Below, one piece after another: positions 1 through 33,400 of a DNA stretch of 64,000 nt. The translations under genes were made by a program, and so were the position numbers. The notes beneath the pieces were generated by a model. It was not told the DNA's origin, searched no databases, and saw only the letters and a list, made by a program, of their open reading frames with translations. The DNA is from Trichoplax sp. H2 (lineage: Eukaryota > Placozoa > Uniplacotomia > Trichoplacea). The DNA lies in assembly GCA_003344405.1 (NCBI GenBank), contig NOWV01000009.1, forward strand, positions 496,001 to 560,000. The letters are read 5' to 3'. Numbering within the stretch: position 1 is the first letter of the stretch; every line of letters begins with the position of its first letter.

Positions 1-475
1 TATACTTGTATATCAACTATGGAAAGTAGCGTGCTTACGATTCTGCATTGTGTGCAAAAACCGGAAGCAGCAGACGCTACCTGTCCCATGTCCCACTGTA
101 CTGTATACTGTACAGTACAGTACATGGTACTGTACAATACAGTGGAGTTTTGTTATTATTATTTTTTCTATTGTTATTTGTTAGCCAAGTACATGTACAG
201 TATACTGTACTATACTGTATGTGCAGTACTGTACTGCTGCATGCACACGATAAAACAGCATTCAGTAGTACAGTGTTTATAGTCACAGGCGCCCATGTCA
301 TACTTTGATTTACACTCTGCACTGTTTAGTCGTTAGTAGTTTTTAATTTAAGTCATATAGTCAACTACAAAGTAGTTCGATTCTGCTAAATTATAATCCT
401 CTTATTAGTAGGACGAAAGATACTATTAGGGAAAATCGCCACCACAAGGAAAATTATCTATAAACTACTCAAAGT
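1..475. promoter_or_regulatory. Region upstream of CLPX
   Basis: No convincing coding exon is visible before the CLPX start codon. The stretch holds a dense array of palindromic ACTGT/ACAGT pentamers (listed separately), which makes several short open frames look repetitive rather than coding. By position it should contain the CLPX promoter and 5' UTR. No TATA box or start site could be fixed by eye. Confidence 0.5.
95..275. repeat. Palindromic ACTGT/ACAGT pentamer array (CLPX 5' flank)
   Basis: Two dense blocks, about 95-146 and 188-237, consist of ACTGT and its reverse complement ACAGT in runs that switch strand, giving short self-complementary palindromes. Similar arrays recur at 29181-29461, 35126-35600, 44274-44451, 50619-50850 and 59451-59592. 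Confidence 0.8.
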
Positions 476-5864
<5,389 letters not shown>

Positions 5865-8518
5865 AGCGTAGATTTCATGATAGTACAAAAGAAGGAAGCT
5901 GATTTATGAATTAAAGACTAAGATTATTCCTTGAATAGACTTATAATGATATTTAATGGAGTAACTTGCTCAGTAAATAGTATTTACTGTTGGTACAATT
6001 GATTTGATCGACTTCTTATATGGATCAATGTTAGTAAAAATGATAACATTTGTATTACTAACTTAGTCAGTTCAATTGATTCTTTTGGTTGATAATTGCG
6101 GTTTATCGTGAAATCGTTTTGTATAACTTAGAGTGGATATCAGCGAAAATTTAAAGCTACTATGTAGCTAGCCGTATAGGATATTAGTATATGCATACCT
6201 TGATTTTGTTGATTGAATTTAATGCTTGCCGTAAACATATACTCTTAATAAATGTATATGCTGAAAGTAAACCGAAGAAAAGCGAATTTTATGTTACTAA
6301 ACTACATCATGAAAGTCTTTATAATATAAAGTAAATGTAATTTAACTGCTATCGATCGATAAATTATTATTTTATGACGATATCATATGGGATACCAATG
6401 ACATGCTCAAGAAGATTGTAGCTTGCGAAGTAATTTGTTAATAGTTTATCATAACGAAGGTTATGGATTGTCTCTTATAATTTTATAATATTGCACTTTT
6501 ACATGTCTAAAATTGCGTTTATATTTAATGCAATTAGCTTCTGTATAAAATTCAATAAATATTCGCTACTACTTATTGTAACGATCTTACGATCATATGT
6601 AATGTGCTCTTTAGTAGAAGAAGAATTTGACTGTGTACTCTTTTACACTGTTATTTGGAGTCGCAAGATGAATATGCAGATAATGCAATTAGTTCAACTG
6701 TAAGTACATTCAAACAAAAATTTCGTTATTTCTAGCGTTTTTAATAGGCAATCTATACTCTTAATTGAAATCGAAGTAGGCAGCATGCATACATATAGCC
6801 GGATAGTAATGCAGACTAATAATCTTATAATGCATAATTTAATAAAAGGTAAGTTCCCCTCGGTAGCTCAGCGTTATTGGACTTGTAGTAGTTCACAATG
6901 TGCTAAATACAGTACTTTACCGTTCGTTGACACAAGTCACACAACCGAGTTCAATCGTGGCCGTGAACGAGAATTTAATGTTCAGTGGATATACGTCAAA
7001 TTTTGTAGATCATCGTGGACTATACAACATAATATTCACAAATAAGTCGTAAGTTTAAGGCGTAATACACGTACATATGATGTTATATTGTCTTAGTAAG
7101 TAAGGCAAAAATTAACTTTATCATGGAATTTTAAATTTTGTTGATCGAGCAGCCTGTAATTCTGTTATACTTGTGCGGTATATACCAGTAAATGAATCAA
7201 AATATAGCACTGTAGTCTATGCTATAACTTCATGGCCTCCAGCTATTGCGACTGTACTTTATGTTATACGCGTACAGTACAACTAGATAGTGAAACTGAT
7301 GTACTAGATTGTATGTACGTCTGGTCCTTGCTGCTAGTTGCCTCCATGTGAGGGCGGTACAAGAGACTAATAAAGGAGTGGCATTGCTTCCTATTCACCT
7401 TATTTTATTTATATTTATTTAAATATTTACTGTTAATTTAATTAACTGGTTAATTATTCATGTAATTTTATATTTAATTACAATAGCGATGTAATCTAGA
7501 GAGTACTGAGACTACTGACAGTGAGTATTAACTTTCATTGCGATAGTAATAGTTACATATTCTTCATACTACAACTCTACTCCATCCACATGAAGCAAGA
7601 CATACGAGTTTAATTTTACCATTGCAACTGCCGATTGACTTTTTATCGTAGTAGGAAACTTTAGCCTTAATCTAAATCTATCTATAAATTCGCTACTAGA
7701 ACTAGTTGCAGTTTGTACTCCGCAATCTCCGGTTTTTACCTCCTAGGCCGAAAGAACGTAACGTTGGGTTTGATCGTGGAAGAACGTAAGAATAAGATGA
7801 GCTAGTTTTGAAATTTTTGAGATATCTTGATCATGACTAAGTTCAAATTTTATAGTAAATCATAAATAAGTTTAACCATAATGTGTTTCATAACATCCTT
7901 TCCTGTTATGTTGTATGACATAATTCAGTTTCCGCTAGTGCAATGGACTGTATAGTACAATTTTCACTCAGGTAGTCTTCATATACAGTTAATCTGTATA
8001 CGAGTATGTATTGTATGATAGTTATACGATTCTGCTGTAACTGAGTGGCATTATAATTCACGCGTTCATGGTAGCCATTAGCCGAGTATTTCTACTGCTC
8101 TACGACTGATAATAAATAGTAGTAAATGATGCACAGTGACCACGAATGTATGAACTAGTGAGCCACAATATGAATTGTTTAATATTACCACTGTAGTGTA
8201 GGAGATTCTCTCTATACAGTACAGTATGATCCATGACTATTTGACGTATGGCCAAGTGGCTAAATTGTATGGATTAGTTAGTAGTTTTTACAACAAATTG
8301 ATATCGTTTGCGTTTTTACAGGCCTTGATTGTATAGGACTATAATTCTCTATAATATGCTTTGGTTTAGTCAGTACAATCAGGGACAAAATTATTGGTGG
8401 TACAGTAGTAAAGAAGACTTTATAAGCTCCCTTTCTTTACTGAGCTTATTCCATTCGACGAAAGAATCCCAGTCAGTAACCTACAATTTCATTTAGTAAG
8501 AAATAAATACGTACGTCA

Positions 8519-9050
8519 ATGATTGAAGTAACTAAGGCGTTGTCAAGGAGGCGTAAAATAGGGTCACACTACTGTAGTTCACTGCTGTGTACCACAGGGT
8601 TATTTGCATGGGCTAATATGGGCCCCGTGTTACGAATCGAGTTAGTACATAGGGGTCATTTTTTCCCGTCCGGGCTGTGGCTGTATTACCATATCCAGTA
8701 TGGTACTGTTAAAGGGAGTGTCAGGCGAGAAATACTCTCTTCCAAGTCCCTGGTATTTTACGATGTGTTTCAGTATGAGGAACGATGATTGTTTTTTCCC
8801 TCTAGTACTGTGGTTGGGTACGGTACGGATCGGAACGGATCGGACCCGATACACCATGGGCAGGTATCAAAGGTAACAACAGCCCAGTTCTTGACTATTC
8901 TAGTCAAATCAAAAGTTGGCCATAGCAACTTTGTATGCATCGGTGGTACTGTATGCCACTATACTGTATATCTATTTGACTCATTCTACTGTATTCCACC
9001 CTATATTATCCAACCACACTACCCGATACACGTTGAGAATTGATCTCGAT
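8519..9050. other. GC-richer unannotated patch upstream of the P4-ATPase gene
   Basis: Base composition here is visibly less AT-rich than the surrounding intergenic DNA, and overlapping open frames exist on both strands (8519-8788 +, 8642-8857 -, 8789-9043 +). None resembles a known protein and no intron structure supports them. It may be promoter-proximal sequence or an old inserted element. Confidence 0.35.
8826..8849. repeat. Short GGATCGGA-type tandem repeat
   Basis: Two near-perfect copies of ACGGATCGGA lie back to back, preceded by GGTACGGTACGG. A related run, CGGATCCGATCCGATCC, lies at about 35223-35239 in the SNX/PRRC1 promoter. This suggests a second shared promoter-proximal motif. 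Confidence 0.5.
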
Positions 9051-9389
9051 AGGCAATTTACTTGTTGTTTTCTAGTACAGTAGTGGAGTTGAAAGCGGAA
9101 AGGTTAAATCGCTCCGGTAGTATATACCAATAGCGATAGTAAATTGTGTACAATTGAGTAGATGTCACCGTATTGATTGTCAAACATTGATTTTTTATCC
9201 ATAACATTGAAGTCTGGCATTTTTATAATCAATCTGACGATAATATCGCTTCGACAAATTTATCCTGCATAACTGGATCTATCTTTTATCATCGATCGTG
9301 TTGATTCGATTGCGCTTTCAGTACAGTCAATGTGTACTTAGATTTTTCATATCGTACTGTTGAAATAGCTATACATCATTTTTACGAGA

Positions 9390-23520
<14,131 letters not shown>

Positions 23521-25133
23521 CGGAGATATACTTTAAATACTATCAGATATGCAGATATAGTTGTTGTCAGACTTACTAGAAATATTCATTCATCTGATCA
23601 TATATATTCTCACTTATGCAAATATAGTGCAGTTAGCTAATACCATGCAATTTGGTCAAAAATATTTTTACTTATTTAACGACTAAATTGATTTGAAATG
23701 AGTAGTATGTGAGCAATTTACTCGTATAACATTCACATTATAGTTATATTAATTTCATTCGAAGTTAACATTAAAACAACCTAATTTTTATCGTAGCAGT
23801 TACTACGGCTGACTTTTAGCGCCATTATGCTACTAGTTCTTTTTCTACCCGTTTGCTGTTTGCAGTAGATATTTTAGAATCTTTAATCTCTGTTCTAATG
23901 ATTATGCACGAAGGTGATTGTATCCTGGAAAGGAATTGTGATGTATAATTAGTTATGATAACGTTGTCTAATCTTTCGATTTTAAATAGTATTTTTATTG
24001 ATCTTAAATACGGTCAAGTTTTTATTAGTTGCTGCTGTTCATTATAGCTATTTATCTCGACAATAATCGCTGGTGGCGATGGTTTACTCATCTATTTTTG
24101 TAACCTATAAATATCAATGACTTAATGTAAACGGTGTAGCTTTGTATCATAATACGAGTTTTAATACAGATAGTACAGTATCACCTACGCTATATACCTT
24201 CGCAAATGATCAATATTAAAGCGATTCAACGCTTTGTGTTTGTTAATACTATGTGTTGGTATAATATTTTTGCAAATCACAAATGGTGTGCGCAAAGGGT
24301 ATCGTATTAGATTATCATACATCGTTCTGCTCTACAGTCGAACAGAAGACAATGTAGATAATTCAGCTGGTTCGCTTGGCAAATACCGTTATGTACAATA
24401 TGATATATTGTATATCATGCGGATACTACATATATTTAATTGCAGTATTTTGCTGATGTCACCATATACGGTAGAGCGCTAGACAGCTTGTCCTATATAT
24501 GTTTATGTAGTTGGTAAAAATTTCAACGTCGTAGTTCATACGAAGATTTTTAGCATCTGAAGTATAGAAGTTATTTAAGTTCAATGCATTAACTCAAACA
24601 GCACTCCAAATGACCATGATTATTTATTTATTTTATCAATGTTTCAAAAATATTAATAGCTAACATGGTGACCAGCTAAGAAATATTAATTACTACTGTA
24701 ACAATAGCTTTCGCTTTGTCGACAATACGCGTATCACCTATGATACATGGACATAGTTTACAATAAGGAATTTCCTTTTGGCGTGTATGAAAATGTTATC
24801 GATATCCTGTTTACGAATCCAGCAAGTGGCTGTAGGCTATTGTTAAATCAATAGATATCATGTGATGCAAAAGAACGAAATCCTTTTACATTATGTACAG
24901 TAATAATTATTTTCAACCATTAGTCTAACAATCTTTAGCTGTAAGACATGTTCGCAAGCCAGACAATATGGAAAGATTTGTATTTACTATATACATTACA
25001 CGGCATGTTGATTTAATTAGTTATTCTTTTGATCCTTATACTTATTGCATACTTATTTCAGTTGCAAGTCAGCTAAGATGAAGTCTATTTGTGTAGTCAA
25101 TTCATAATCTGCCAATTTTTGCCTTGCTGTAAA
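23521..25133. other. Tail-to-tail intergenic region, P4-ATPase / CFAP53
   Basis: Both flanking genes end here, so it should hold two 3' UTRs. It is AT-rich, with only isolated single ACAGTA-type motifs (near 24173 and 24896). The open frame at 24234-24482 has no recognisable features. Confidence 0.6.
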
Positions 25134-28100
25134 TTAGGTAGCTTTTGATTGATTCCTGAGCATCGTTCTCCAAGGATGCTCATTTTCTAGGCGCACGTTG
25201 TCTAATGCGTAGTTTAATTTGCGTTGATAGTTTTCCTCTGCCGTCTAGGTACATAGAATCGAAATCAGCATATAAAGATCTCGGGCGAAGTCATTGATTT
25301 ACTAGACATACAGTAATTATAAACTACTTTAACTTTATAGAAAATAGAAATTTAATGTAGAAGTACAGATTGCATACACGCGGAGATTTTCGCTGAGTGC
25401 ATCAAGATAACTGCTTAGAATTTAATTTTATCAATACTTGGAAGGCAACTCTATATAATTTTAACATGATTAGACATTACAATTAACTTACAACTTCAAT
25501 TTGATCATGTTTTCGCTGTCGTAATCTTTCAGTATCTTTGATACGGCTTTGATAATTGATTTGCATTTCTAAATCACGTCTGTAGGCTAAATCATGCTGT
25601 TAAAGGAAAATCGAAAAATATACATTATTGCCAACAATTATCATACCCAGCACATATTCCTATTACCAAAAATACAGTAGTGCGGATAAATAAATAGCGA
25701 AGTAGCGGTAGTAAACTTCATATGATAATTAAATAATACCTCTTTTCTTTCTAATTTTTGGTGTAATTCCAAGCGTTTGTGCTCCTCCATACTGTCCAGT
25801 AGCTCCTGACGGGCAATTGCTTCTTTAGCCTGGCGTTCTCGGTTTTCTTGTACTATTATTGATTAATTAGTTACAATTGTGGTGTAAGTACGGCATGGTA
25901 GACAATGATATAGGTGTTCTACCAGTTGTAGAGCTACATGCGTATGGTTATGGTATGACTTCTGTATAAACCGAATAGTGAACATTAGTTCATCCGTAAA
26001 TACTTGAGAAGCTTACATTTAATTTGTAATTGTTGTCTTCTGGTTTCGAATACTTCAGCCATCAATTTATTACGAGCTTCAGTTTCTCGTCGCCTTTGCT
26101 GATCTCGTTTCTGCCATTGTTTTTCAATCTAATTGAATAAGTTGCAGGATTGATTAGTTACACCATAATTGAATAAGTTACAGGATTAAATTTTATTAAC
26201 TGGTGGGAAATAACTTATGATAGGGAGAATTGAAAATATCGGAGAAAAATATTTATCTCATTTATTTCTTTGGCGTTATTCGTCTAACATGAATATCAAA
26301 GTTTAGTTCGAAGCTTACTAGATAACTAACAAGTTAGATTTTTTTATTAAGTTCGTCATTTTTTCATGTTATAATATTATTATACGAAGTTTCGTCGAAA
26401 TTTCAAAACGTCAAATGGTTAATCTACATATATACTCTAAATCAACGAATCTACGATTGTTATGAGTAGCAAATCTTGCTACAAAGCCCGATGTCTTATA
26501 GAAATTCTATTTATAAATGACAACCAATAATAGAATTTTAGCATCTTTTATGATTACCTCAGTATTTACTAATGTGTCCAATTCCTTCTCTCTTCGTTGT
26601 TCTTCTAATTTTTGTTGTTTAAGATATTCGTGATATCTCATAGTTTCTTCGCGTAAAGCAGTCTTTTAGGAAATAATACAACAAGAGAAATAGTAATTAG
26701 TTATTTTTACGAATGAAACTTTTATATAAGAAAATTAATGTTAGCTATATTGATCTTAGAGGTATGTACCGAAAGCCAATCTTATACTTTGTTGTAGATA
26801 TATTTAACATACCTTTCTTTCCCTTTCTTGCTTTTCTTCAGTTCTTGTTTCTTGCATTAATTGTTCTAAAATTTTCATGTCTGTATCTAACTCTTCCTGT
26901 AATTCTTTAGCTTGTTTTCTCATTTTCAGTCTTAATGATTGCTCATGAATCTTCCTAGTTTCGGCTTGGCGAGCTATTTTTTCTTGCAACATTCTTTTTT
27001 CTTCTAGGGCTCGTAGTTTAGCTTCTTCCGCCTGTTTTATGTAAATATTTCGTTAGGAAGTCGAAGCAACATTGTGTATCAAGCATTAAGTATGGATTCA
27101 TGTAAACATTATAACCCTCATACAACAAAACAGCAATTAAAATATTTTAGAATACGTAATTATATTGCTGCATTTACCATCAGTTTCGCTTCATCTTCTT
27201 TCAGTTTAAGCAGTTCTTTCTTACGTGCTTCTAATGCTCCCATCTGCATAGTTTGAGTCTGTCATGGTCGAAGAATTAGTGAGTATTAATCATGGAACTA
27301 TTTGTGCATCGAGTTGAAGAGTGATATAGTATTGTAAGAAATATTGCATATACGAAATTGGAGTAAACATGATTGACGTAAGCAATTAAATATTGTACGA
27401 CTGTATTCTGTTTCGTTTAATTTCAGTAATTCTGTGTATTTATTATAATTATTGAAAGTAAAAAAGCTGATTTTTCAATCTCACCTCCAAAATTTGCTTA
27501 TTTCGCTTATGAAGCTCCATAGCTTCATTTTCTTCTCGTTGTAATTTAGCTAAACGGTCCTTCTCCCATAAATCCGCGTATATTTTTTCTTCTGTTATAT
27601 AAAAATTTGTTGATATGAGATAGCGGAAGGCAAAGATTCAATGAAAAGTTTACTTAGTTAGACATAAAAGTAGAAACTTTACATTAGTATTTACCGTTCT
27701 TGTGTTCTTGTGTTTGTAATTCCTTAACATTTATTTGATACTGCCTCTCTTTGGCAACTTCCACTTCAATTCGCTTGGACTGTAAGGTTCTCAGTTCTTG
27801 GCACTGTTCTCTATAATTCCGAATAGTGTTAATAGACCATTAATGATAAATATTAGTTGATCCTCTTACAGCTGTGTTTGCTTAACACACTTCTTCTCTA
27901 ACCTGAATTGTTGGTCCAATTTTTCTTCAACCAGCTTTTGCCTTTCTATTTCTCTCTTTTCTCTTAAATATTTGGCTCTTTCTCTCATTTTAGCTTGTCT
28001 TTCTATTGTAGTTTCTTCCAATGAAGCTAATTCTTGTAAATATTGCTGTTCCTCGCAATAAAGTAGTTCGCGTAAGTGATCTCGTCTTTCCTCTAAAGCA

Positions 28101-28737
28101 AGGCGTCTTTCTTGACTAGCTTCATCCATTTTTCTATTGATGTGATTTCGCATGATCTTCTTTTGTGTGCTGTTTTCCCAGTTAGCCTGATGTTAAATAT
28201 CAACATTCTCATTTAATTTAAATTTTAGAATTCGAAATAATAAAGTTAACATAACAGTTATAAATTCTAGCTAGAGGCAAGGGTTGAATGTTAACATCTG
28301 ATTCCTTAAGTCCACCAATACAATCAACTTTCAATGTTACCTTCATATCTGTTTTCTTAGTAGTAGCCAAGATTTCTAAAGCATCATTGCGTATGTTTTC
28401 TCGTCTTTGTGATGCCATTACGATATGATCTGATGAACGAAAAGGGCGAGGACGAGCGACCTAACGTTAATACGTGGAAACGTAATGATTATTTTTATAG
28501 TAATTGAGGGTTCCAATTTATTGGCGTTATCCCATTTTATATGGCTGATTTAGCTGATATACATTATATCATAATATAGTGTACGACATCGTGACAAAAT
28601 TTTAAATTTTGAATGGAACTGATAAATAATGACTGATATATCGCTCTAAAAATTTTCTCACTTACCAATGCTACGCTATGAGGTGTAGGTCCTGTTATTT
28701 CACGAAGCCCTCTGGATCTATTCGTAGTTGCTGCCAT
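25134..28737 (-). CDS. CFAP53: Cilia- and flagella-associated protein 53 (CCDC11)
   Basis: Coiled-coil protein of motile cilia and centriolar satellites, linked in vertebrates to left-right asymmetry. Twelve exons in gene order: 28666-28737, 28341-28460, 27870-28186, 27695-27810, 27485-27591, 27178-27258, 26813-27031, 26558-26662, 26017-26128, 25740-25852, 25492-25596, 25134-25244. All phases fit, giving 525 residues against 514 in human. Matches to the family: GPTP near residue 16, ERRDHLRELL, LVEEKLDQQFR, ADLWEKDRLAK, RYHEYLKQQ and YRRDLEMQINYQ. Nearly the whole chain is Glu/Lys/Arg/Gln-rich coiled coil. The last exon carries ENEHPW before the stop. If the last intron were retained, translation would stop two codons after the donor. 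The start ATG was chosen because an upstream in-frame stretch begins without ATG. Confidence 0.93.
26131..26186. repeat. Short tandem duplication in a CFAP53 intron
   Basis: AATTGAATAAGTTGCAGGAT (from 26131) is repeated with one change from 26167, a period of about 36 bases, just inside the intron upstream of the exon at 26017-26128. Confidence 0.7.
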
Positions 28738-30409
28738 CGCGATTATATTCAATAAGTAGTTTTCGATACCTGCGATGCTTTAATTATTTTGTAGTAATAG
28801 GGTTAAGTAATCTCCGAAATATAAGCGGCTTAACTGTCAAATTTACGATCTTTGCAACGTTCTTCTGACTTTGCAATGTAGAATGTGTACTCAACGCACA
28901 ATAATGAAGTTTTTTTATCTAGTGAGGACAAGTAGTAACGGCCTGCTTCAAATGAGTACGTTTGTGATTGCCACCTAGAAACTAATTCGTGTTATATTAC
29001 GGGGAGTCGAGAGTTTCGAGTCCCAGAATGATACGATGCTTATATTGGATGTAAGATATCATCTACAGTATAAAACAATTTTCTCCAAAGAGTTGTTTGT
29101 GCCCAGTGCGTATCTATGGCAACAAATCAACTTCCAACGGTTCCTCAGCAACCACGCACAATCGTAATTTATTATTAGACACAGTACAGTATTAATCTTT
29201 GTTTCTACAATTTAATTATTACTGTAGTACTGTACTGTACAGTATACAGTATGATTGCACCTTTGGTACAGTACATATCATACCGCAGTTTACTGAACAG
29301 TGAGTGAACACTATACTGTATCATTTCCAGATAAAGTACCGTAAACCGTAGTAAACCGTCATAGTCTACAGTACAACAAATTACAGGTTCTCGGGCGTGG
29401 CGAGTTTGAACAGTACGGTACAGAATAGTACTGTACATTACAGTACTACTGCACTGTACTATTTTGGTTCAAACTGAAACCGGAACTCTCGGAGGTGTAT
29501 CTGTGACACTTGTGTTCATCCATACTGTAATTCATTCAAATAAGTGAGGATTACAATTTTATCATTGGTATTATAGCATAGCAACTTGCTGATTGAATGA
29601 TCATATGATGCAACGCACCGTTTTCTGAATAGCTAGAAGACTCAGTTTTCTGACTTTCAATAAAGTACCTTCAACCGTCTCTACATATATTAGAATCTAG
29701 TATTTACCGTAATAAATTAAAATTTACGGTAGATATAACATTGAAAATATCATTTTATTTTTTTTATTTATATATTCGGATACAATAAAGCATAAAAACA
29801 GCATATCATTAATATATAGCATTACTAAATAAATCTACGGTTATCGAGGCCAATGTCTATTTGCCGTAAGATATAACTTATATTGTACTGCTATTTACTT
29901 AACGAACTACGATGATATAGTTTGCTCTATCTAAACTTTACCCGTTGGAGACTATTGATAATTAATTAGAAACAAAAAACATTACCTTATATCAGATATT
30001 AAGTTTAATACGCTATTTTTACGATGAGAAATGTCAGTGATTATAAAGAATCTGAACGAATCCAAGTAACTGAATAATAATAGCCAACAAAATTGCGTGC
30101 AAGATTATACATTTACAATCACAATTTAATAACTACAGTAATATCAAAGCTTATCATAATGAAGACATACTGTACCAAGCATAACGAATTTCTGATTGGT
30201 ATAATCAAATTATGATATCAAATGCCTATCTTTCCTTTGTTTCAATTAATCTAAACTGATGCATTGATAATGAAATATCCTGTATCAAGATGAGTTATAG
30301 AATTATCATATGGATCCATCAAAAATACTACTAATACTTTCATTATAAGGAATTTCGTGCTCACAACTTTGAAGATATTGAAATAGGCAAATTATAACAT
30401 AAGTAAGGT
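28738..30409. other. Intergenic region between SNX 3' end and CFAP53 5' end
   Basis: Both flanking genes read leftwards, so the left part carries the CFAP53 promoter and the right part the SNX 3' UTR. A palindromic pentamer array lies at 29181-29461, roughly 450-720 bases upstream of the CFAP53 ATG. No coding exon was recognised, and open frames overlapping the array are repeat-derived. Confidence 0.6.
29181..29461. repeat. Palindromic ACTGT/ACAGT pentamer array (CFAP53 5' flank)
   Basis: Dense blocks lie at 29221-29252 and 29411-29461, with more copies between. Runs such as GTACTGTACTGTACAGT switch from ACTGT to ACAGT repeats. A GGGCGTGG GC-box-like octamer occurs inside the array at about 29393-29400; its reverse complement occurs beside the array at 50619. 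Confidence 0.8.
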
Positions 30410-33400
30410 TTAGGCAATCGATTGAACTTCCGGAATAAATCCTTCCCAGTAAGTGATCAACTATTAATAAAAGATTTTCGTTATTGTTATCAATCAGACA
30501 TAATACTTTAAAACATAAACTTGAAGATGCCACTTACTTCCTCCTGCGTATGCAATAAAGATTCAACATAACGGATAATTATATCACGGAATTCTTTCAC
30601 TCGTACTTTCTGTAACAGTAATGAAGATATCATTGGATCAAAAATGTTACTTACATTGGGCTTGTTCATTTCTTTAACAATAAATTTAGGAGCAATGGTA
30701 ACTTTACCTCAAATCTTTCAATTTCATCTTTAATGTCATCAGAAATCTTTTCGAATGCTTTTTGTCCATTTTCAACCTTTGTTTCCCACTATTTTACGAA
30801 TCAACACATTATACTAAACTTTGGCCATAACCACGTAAAATATAAATCTATTATCATATTTAACCTCCTTGATTTCTTGTCTAATTTGTTGCAGTTTCTC
30901 CGTTTTTCCTCCAGCTTGCGTCTTAGCTTCAGTTTCTCTCTTCTTCGTAAGCGTATTCTGGCAATTTTGCCAATGACTAAATACCTTCACGCGCTCATGA
31001 AAAACATTCTGCATAGCAAAAGATATTAATTCCAGTAGTTTAAATAACAGGTTAGGATAGTTATTTTAGATAGCAGAATATTAGTTTAATTGCAGAATCT
31101 AATCTAATCTAACCTTTACAGGAGTTAGTAATCGAATGTAGTCGCTAAGTAATTCCGCCAAAAGAAAAAAGTCACTTTGGGTCTACAAGTGGCACAATAC
31201 ATAATGATTATTTTTAGTGATAGCAAATATTAAAGCTAGCAAAACAAATACTTTTAGCCTGACCTGTTTTTGCATTAGCTGATCAATTTTCTCTTCTACA
31301 TCTGCTAATTTCATGAGAGCATGGGATAGACCTGTATTTTCCTCAGCGTTACTAAGCATAGCACAAGCTTTTGCAAATTCACCCGTATTTTTAGCGGAAT
31401 CTATTTCATGAGATAATCGCATATGAAATTTAAACATACTGTCAATGTATTGCAACAATAGCTGTAACAGCTTATGGTTACTGAAGTGGTATTATAATTC
31501 GAATAAGGATAATTAAAATAAAGACCTTTTCTGGCATTTACAAGAGACATGACGCATTCATACAGCTTTTTTAATTGTAATTCCAAATTTTCAAATTGAT
31601 GTGACTTTTCTTCGAACCACTAATACATAATAAATTACGCAAAATATTATTTTATGCTTAGATATATAAGACTACTTAGTAGAAAGATTGCATACTCTAT
31701 CGGATTCTAGAGATTTAGACGTAATTTTTTCTACTTGATGGCCAAGTGTTTTGGCAAAACGCTTCAATCCTCCAACGCTTAATGCCGACATATTCGTAGC
31801 ATGTGGTAACTATAATGAAGACCCCTTACAGTTAAAGTCTTAAGAGATTTCCAAGTAAAAATTACGGCATTTGCCTTACATCTTGCTCGTTCTCTAGAAA
31901 CTCGCGCAGTTCCGTATCTTTCCTTAGGACTGGATGCGAAGCTGTACGCAGTATGTATCTAATAATTTAATAAAGAGTGATGCGGCATTTTAGAAAAGAT
32001 ATTCTGTCCAATTTGTAAATAGAAGTAGAAGGCAAATACCTCTCCAATGCAGCTCTTCGTTTTCCAACAAAATCCGAAGCACCGCCTCCTTCACTGAATT
32101 TGGCTTTTGTATTACCTTTATAAGAATATTCATACAAAGTAAATGACTGGTACTATCAGCATCATTCTAAATTAGTAGGAAAGTATGCTATTTTGTTGTA
32201 CTTTACCTATCATACTCTTTTCCGGTGCTGGTGGAACTATCACTCCTTTCGGTGTATACTTCTCGCTGAGTCGAGAATATAGGGCTAGAAAGTCGCTAAA
32301 GCGACGTTTAACTTTCGATTCGCGTTTCTTAAAGAGCGGCAAGTTTGTCTAAAATGTAAGGTATATATACACGATATCACGTATATAATACAGAAAGTTT
32401 AACATTTGGAAAGTAATACGGAATACATTCCAAATAGATTAATTACTTAGCGTTACAGATGCTGCAGTCCTTTTAAGCATAAAACTCTAAAGAACTGTAA
32501 ACTTTTTATTAACTAAGTAACTAAGTAACTCCACCGCGACTGCTACTATACACGTACATAAGGATGAGTAAAAATATAAGGATTGCCATATTTTATTTTC
32601 AGTATGGTGCATAAATGTGTTATACAATTAATTGCCACTCGATAATAGTTATGTCATTGCAAGTAGTAATTTAGCTTTTACTGTTGATATGGATGGTTGG
32701 AGGATACGGATACAAATTGCTATACTGAATGTCGAATTACACTAAGAAGTTAACATCTGGTTAAAAATAAGTGTTAACGTTAAAAGTAATACCTTTGTCG
32801 TTATGGTATACTTATAATATGAACTCATTCCGTCACCTGTATGAAACAATATTTTGATAATGCGTTTCAATAGAACCCATAAAGATAGCATAACAATATA
32901 ACAGTCATGGAGTTAAAGTTATATTACACTAGTGCAATGTGCTACCGAATGCAAATAGAACCTAATTGTATACTTAAGATACTTAGATGTGATTACTATC
33001 GTTACAGACGAACAGCTTACTATAAAATATTATAAAACTAAAAAAATGACGCAATTCACTGACCAACTTTCTCCGGATCCGAAACCGATATTTCGATAGT
33101 TGCATCTTGGTCAGTGTCGTTACTTTCATCTTGATCTTCCTTAGAGGTCTATAGAGTGACCAGATTGTTTAAATATTCAAGCAATTGAGATTCCGATAGA
33201 CAATTGTGCATCATTTATCTGAAGATCATAGTGAAATACTAAGACAGCCATAATGTGAACCTTCATAGATTTAATTCAGGGAGAATTACAGCAGCAAAGC
33301 AATTTAAAATGAGAAAACTACTTCAGAAAAAGCAGCATATTAAATCGTACTAACTATCCAAAATAGTACGATCACCATAGTTTTACTTTTGCTATCAACT

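Larger units (their letters stand above)
5865..9389. other. Intergenic region between CLPX and the P4-ATPase gene
   Basis: About 3.5 kb between two genes in the same direction. Open frames at 6491-6703 and 6785-7045 show no recognisable domain and no convincing exon context. A single clean palindromic motif lies at about 8213-8228, and a locally GC-richer stretch at 8519-9050 is listed separately. The 3' part should hold the P4-ATPase promoter. Confidence 0.6.

Noticed and set aside
19-322. Overlapping ORFs at the window start
   Set aside because: They are translations of the palindromic pentamer array; repeated Tyr/Thr/Val/Leu/Cys patterns occur in several frames on both strands.
6785-7045. 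86-codon ORF between CLPX and the P4-ATPase gene
   Set aside because: No recognisable domain and no flanking exons. The composition matches intergenic DNA.
29181-29461. Interpretation of the pentamer arrays as CRISPR or telomere-like repeats
   Set aside because: There are no regular spacers, the unit switches strand, and the context is an intron-rich animal genome. A dispersed promoter-associated palindromic repeat fits better.
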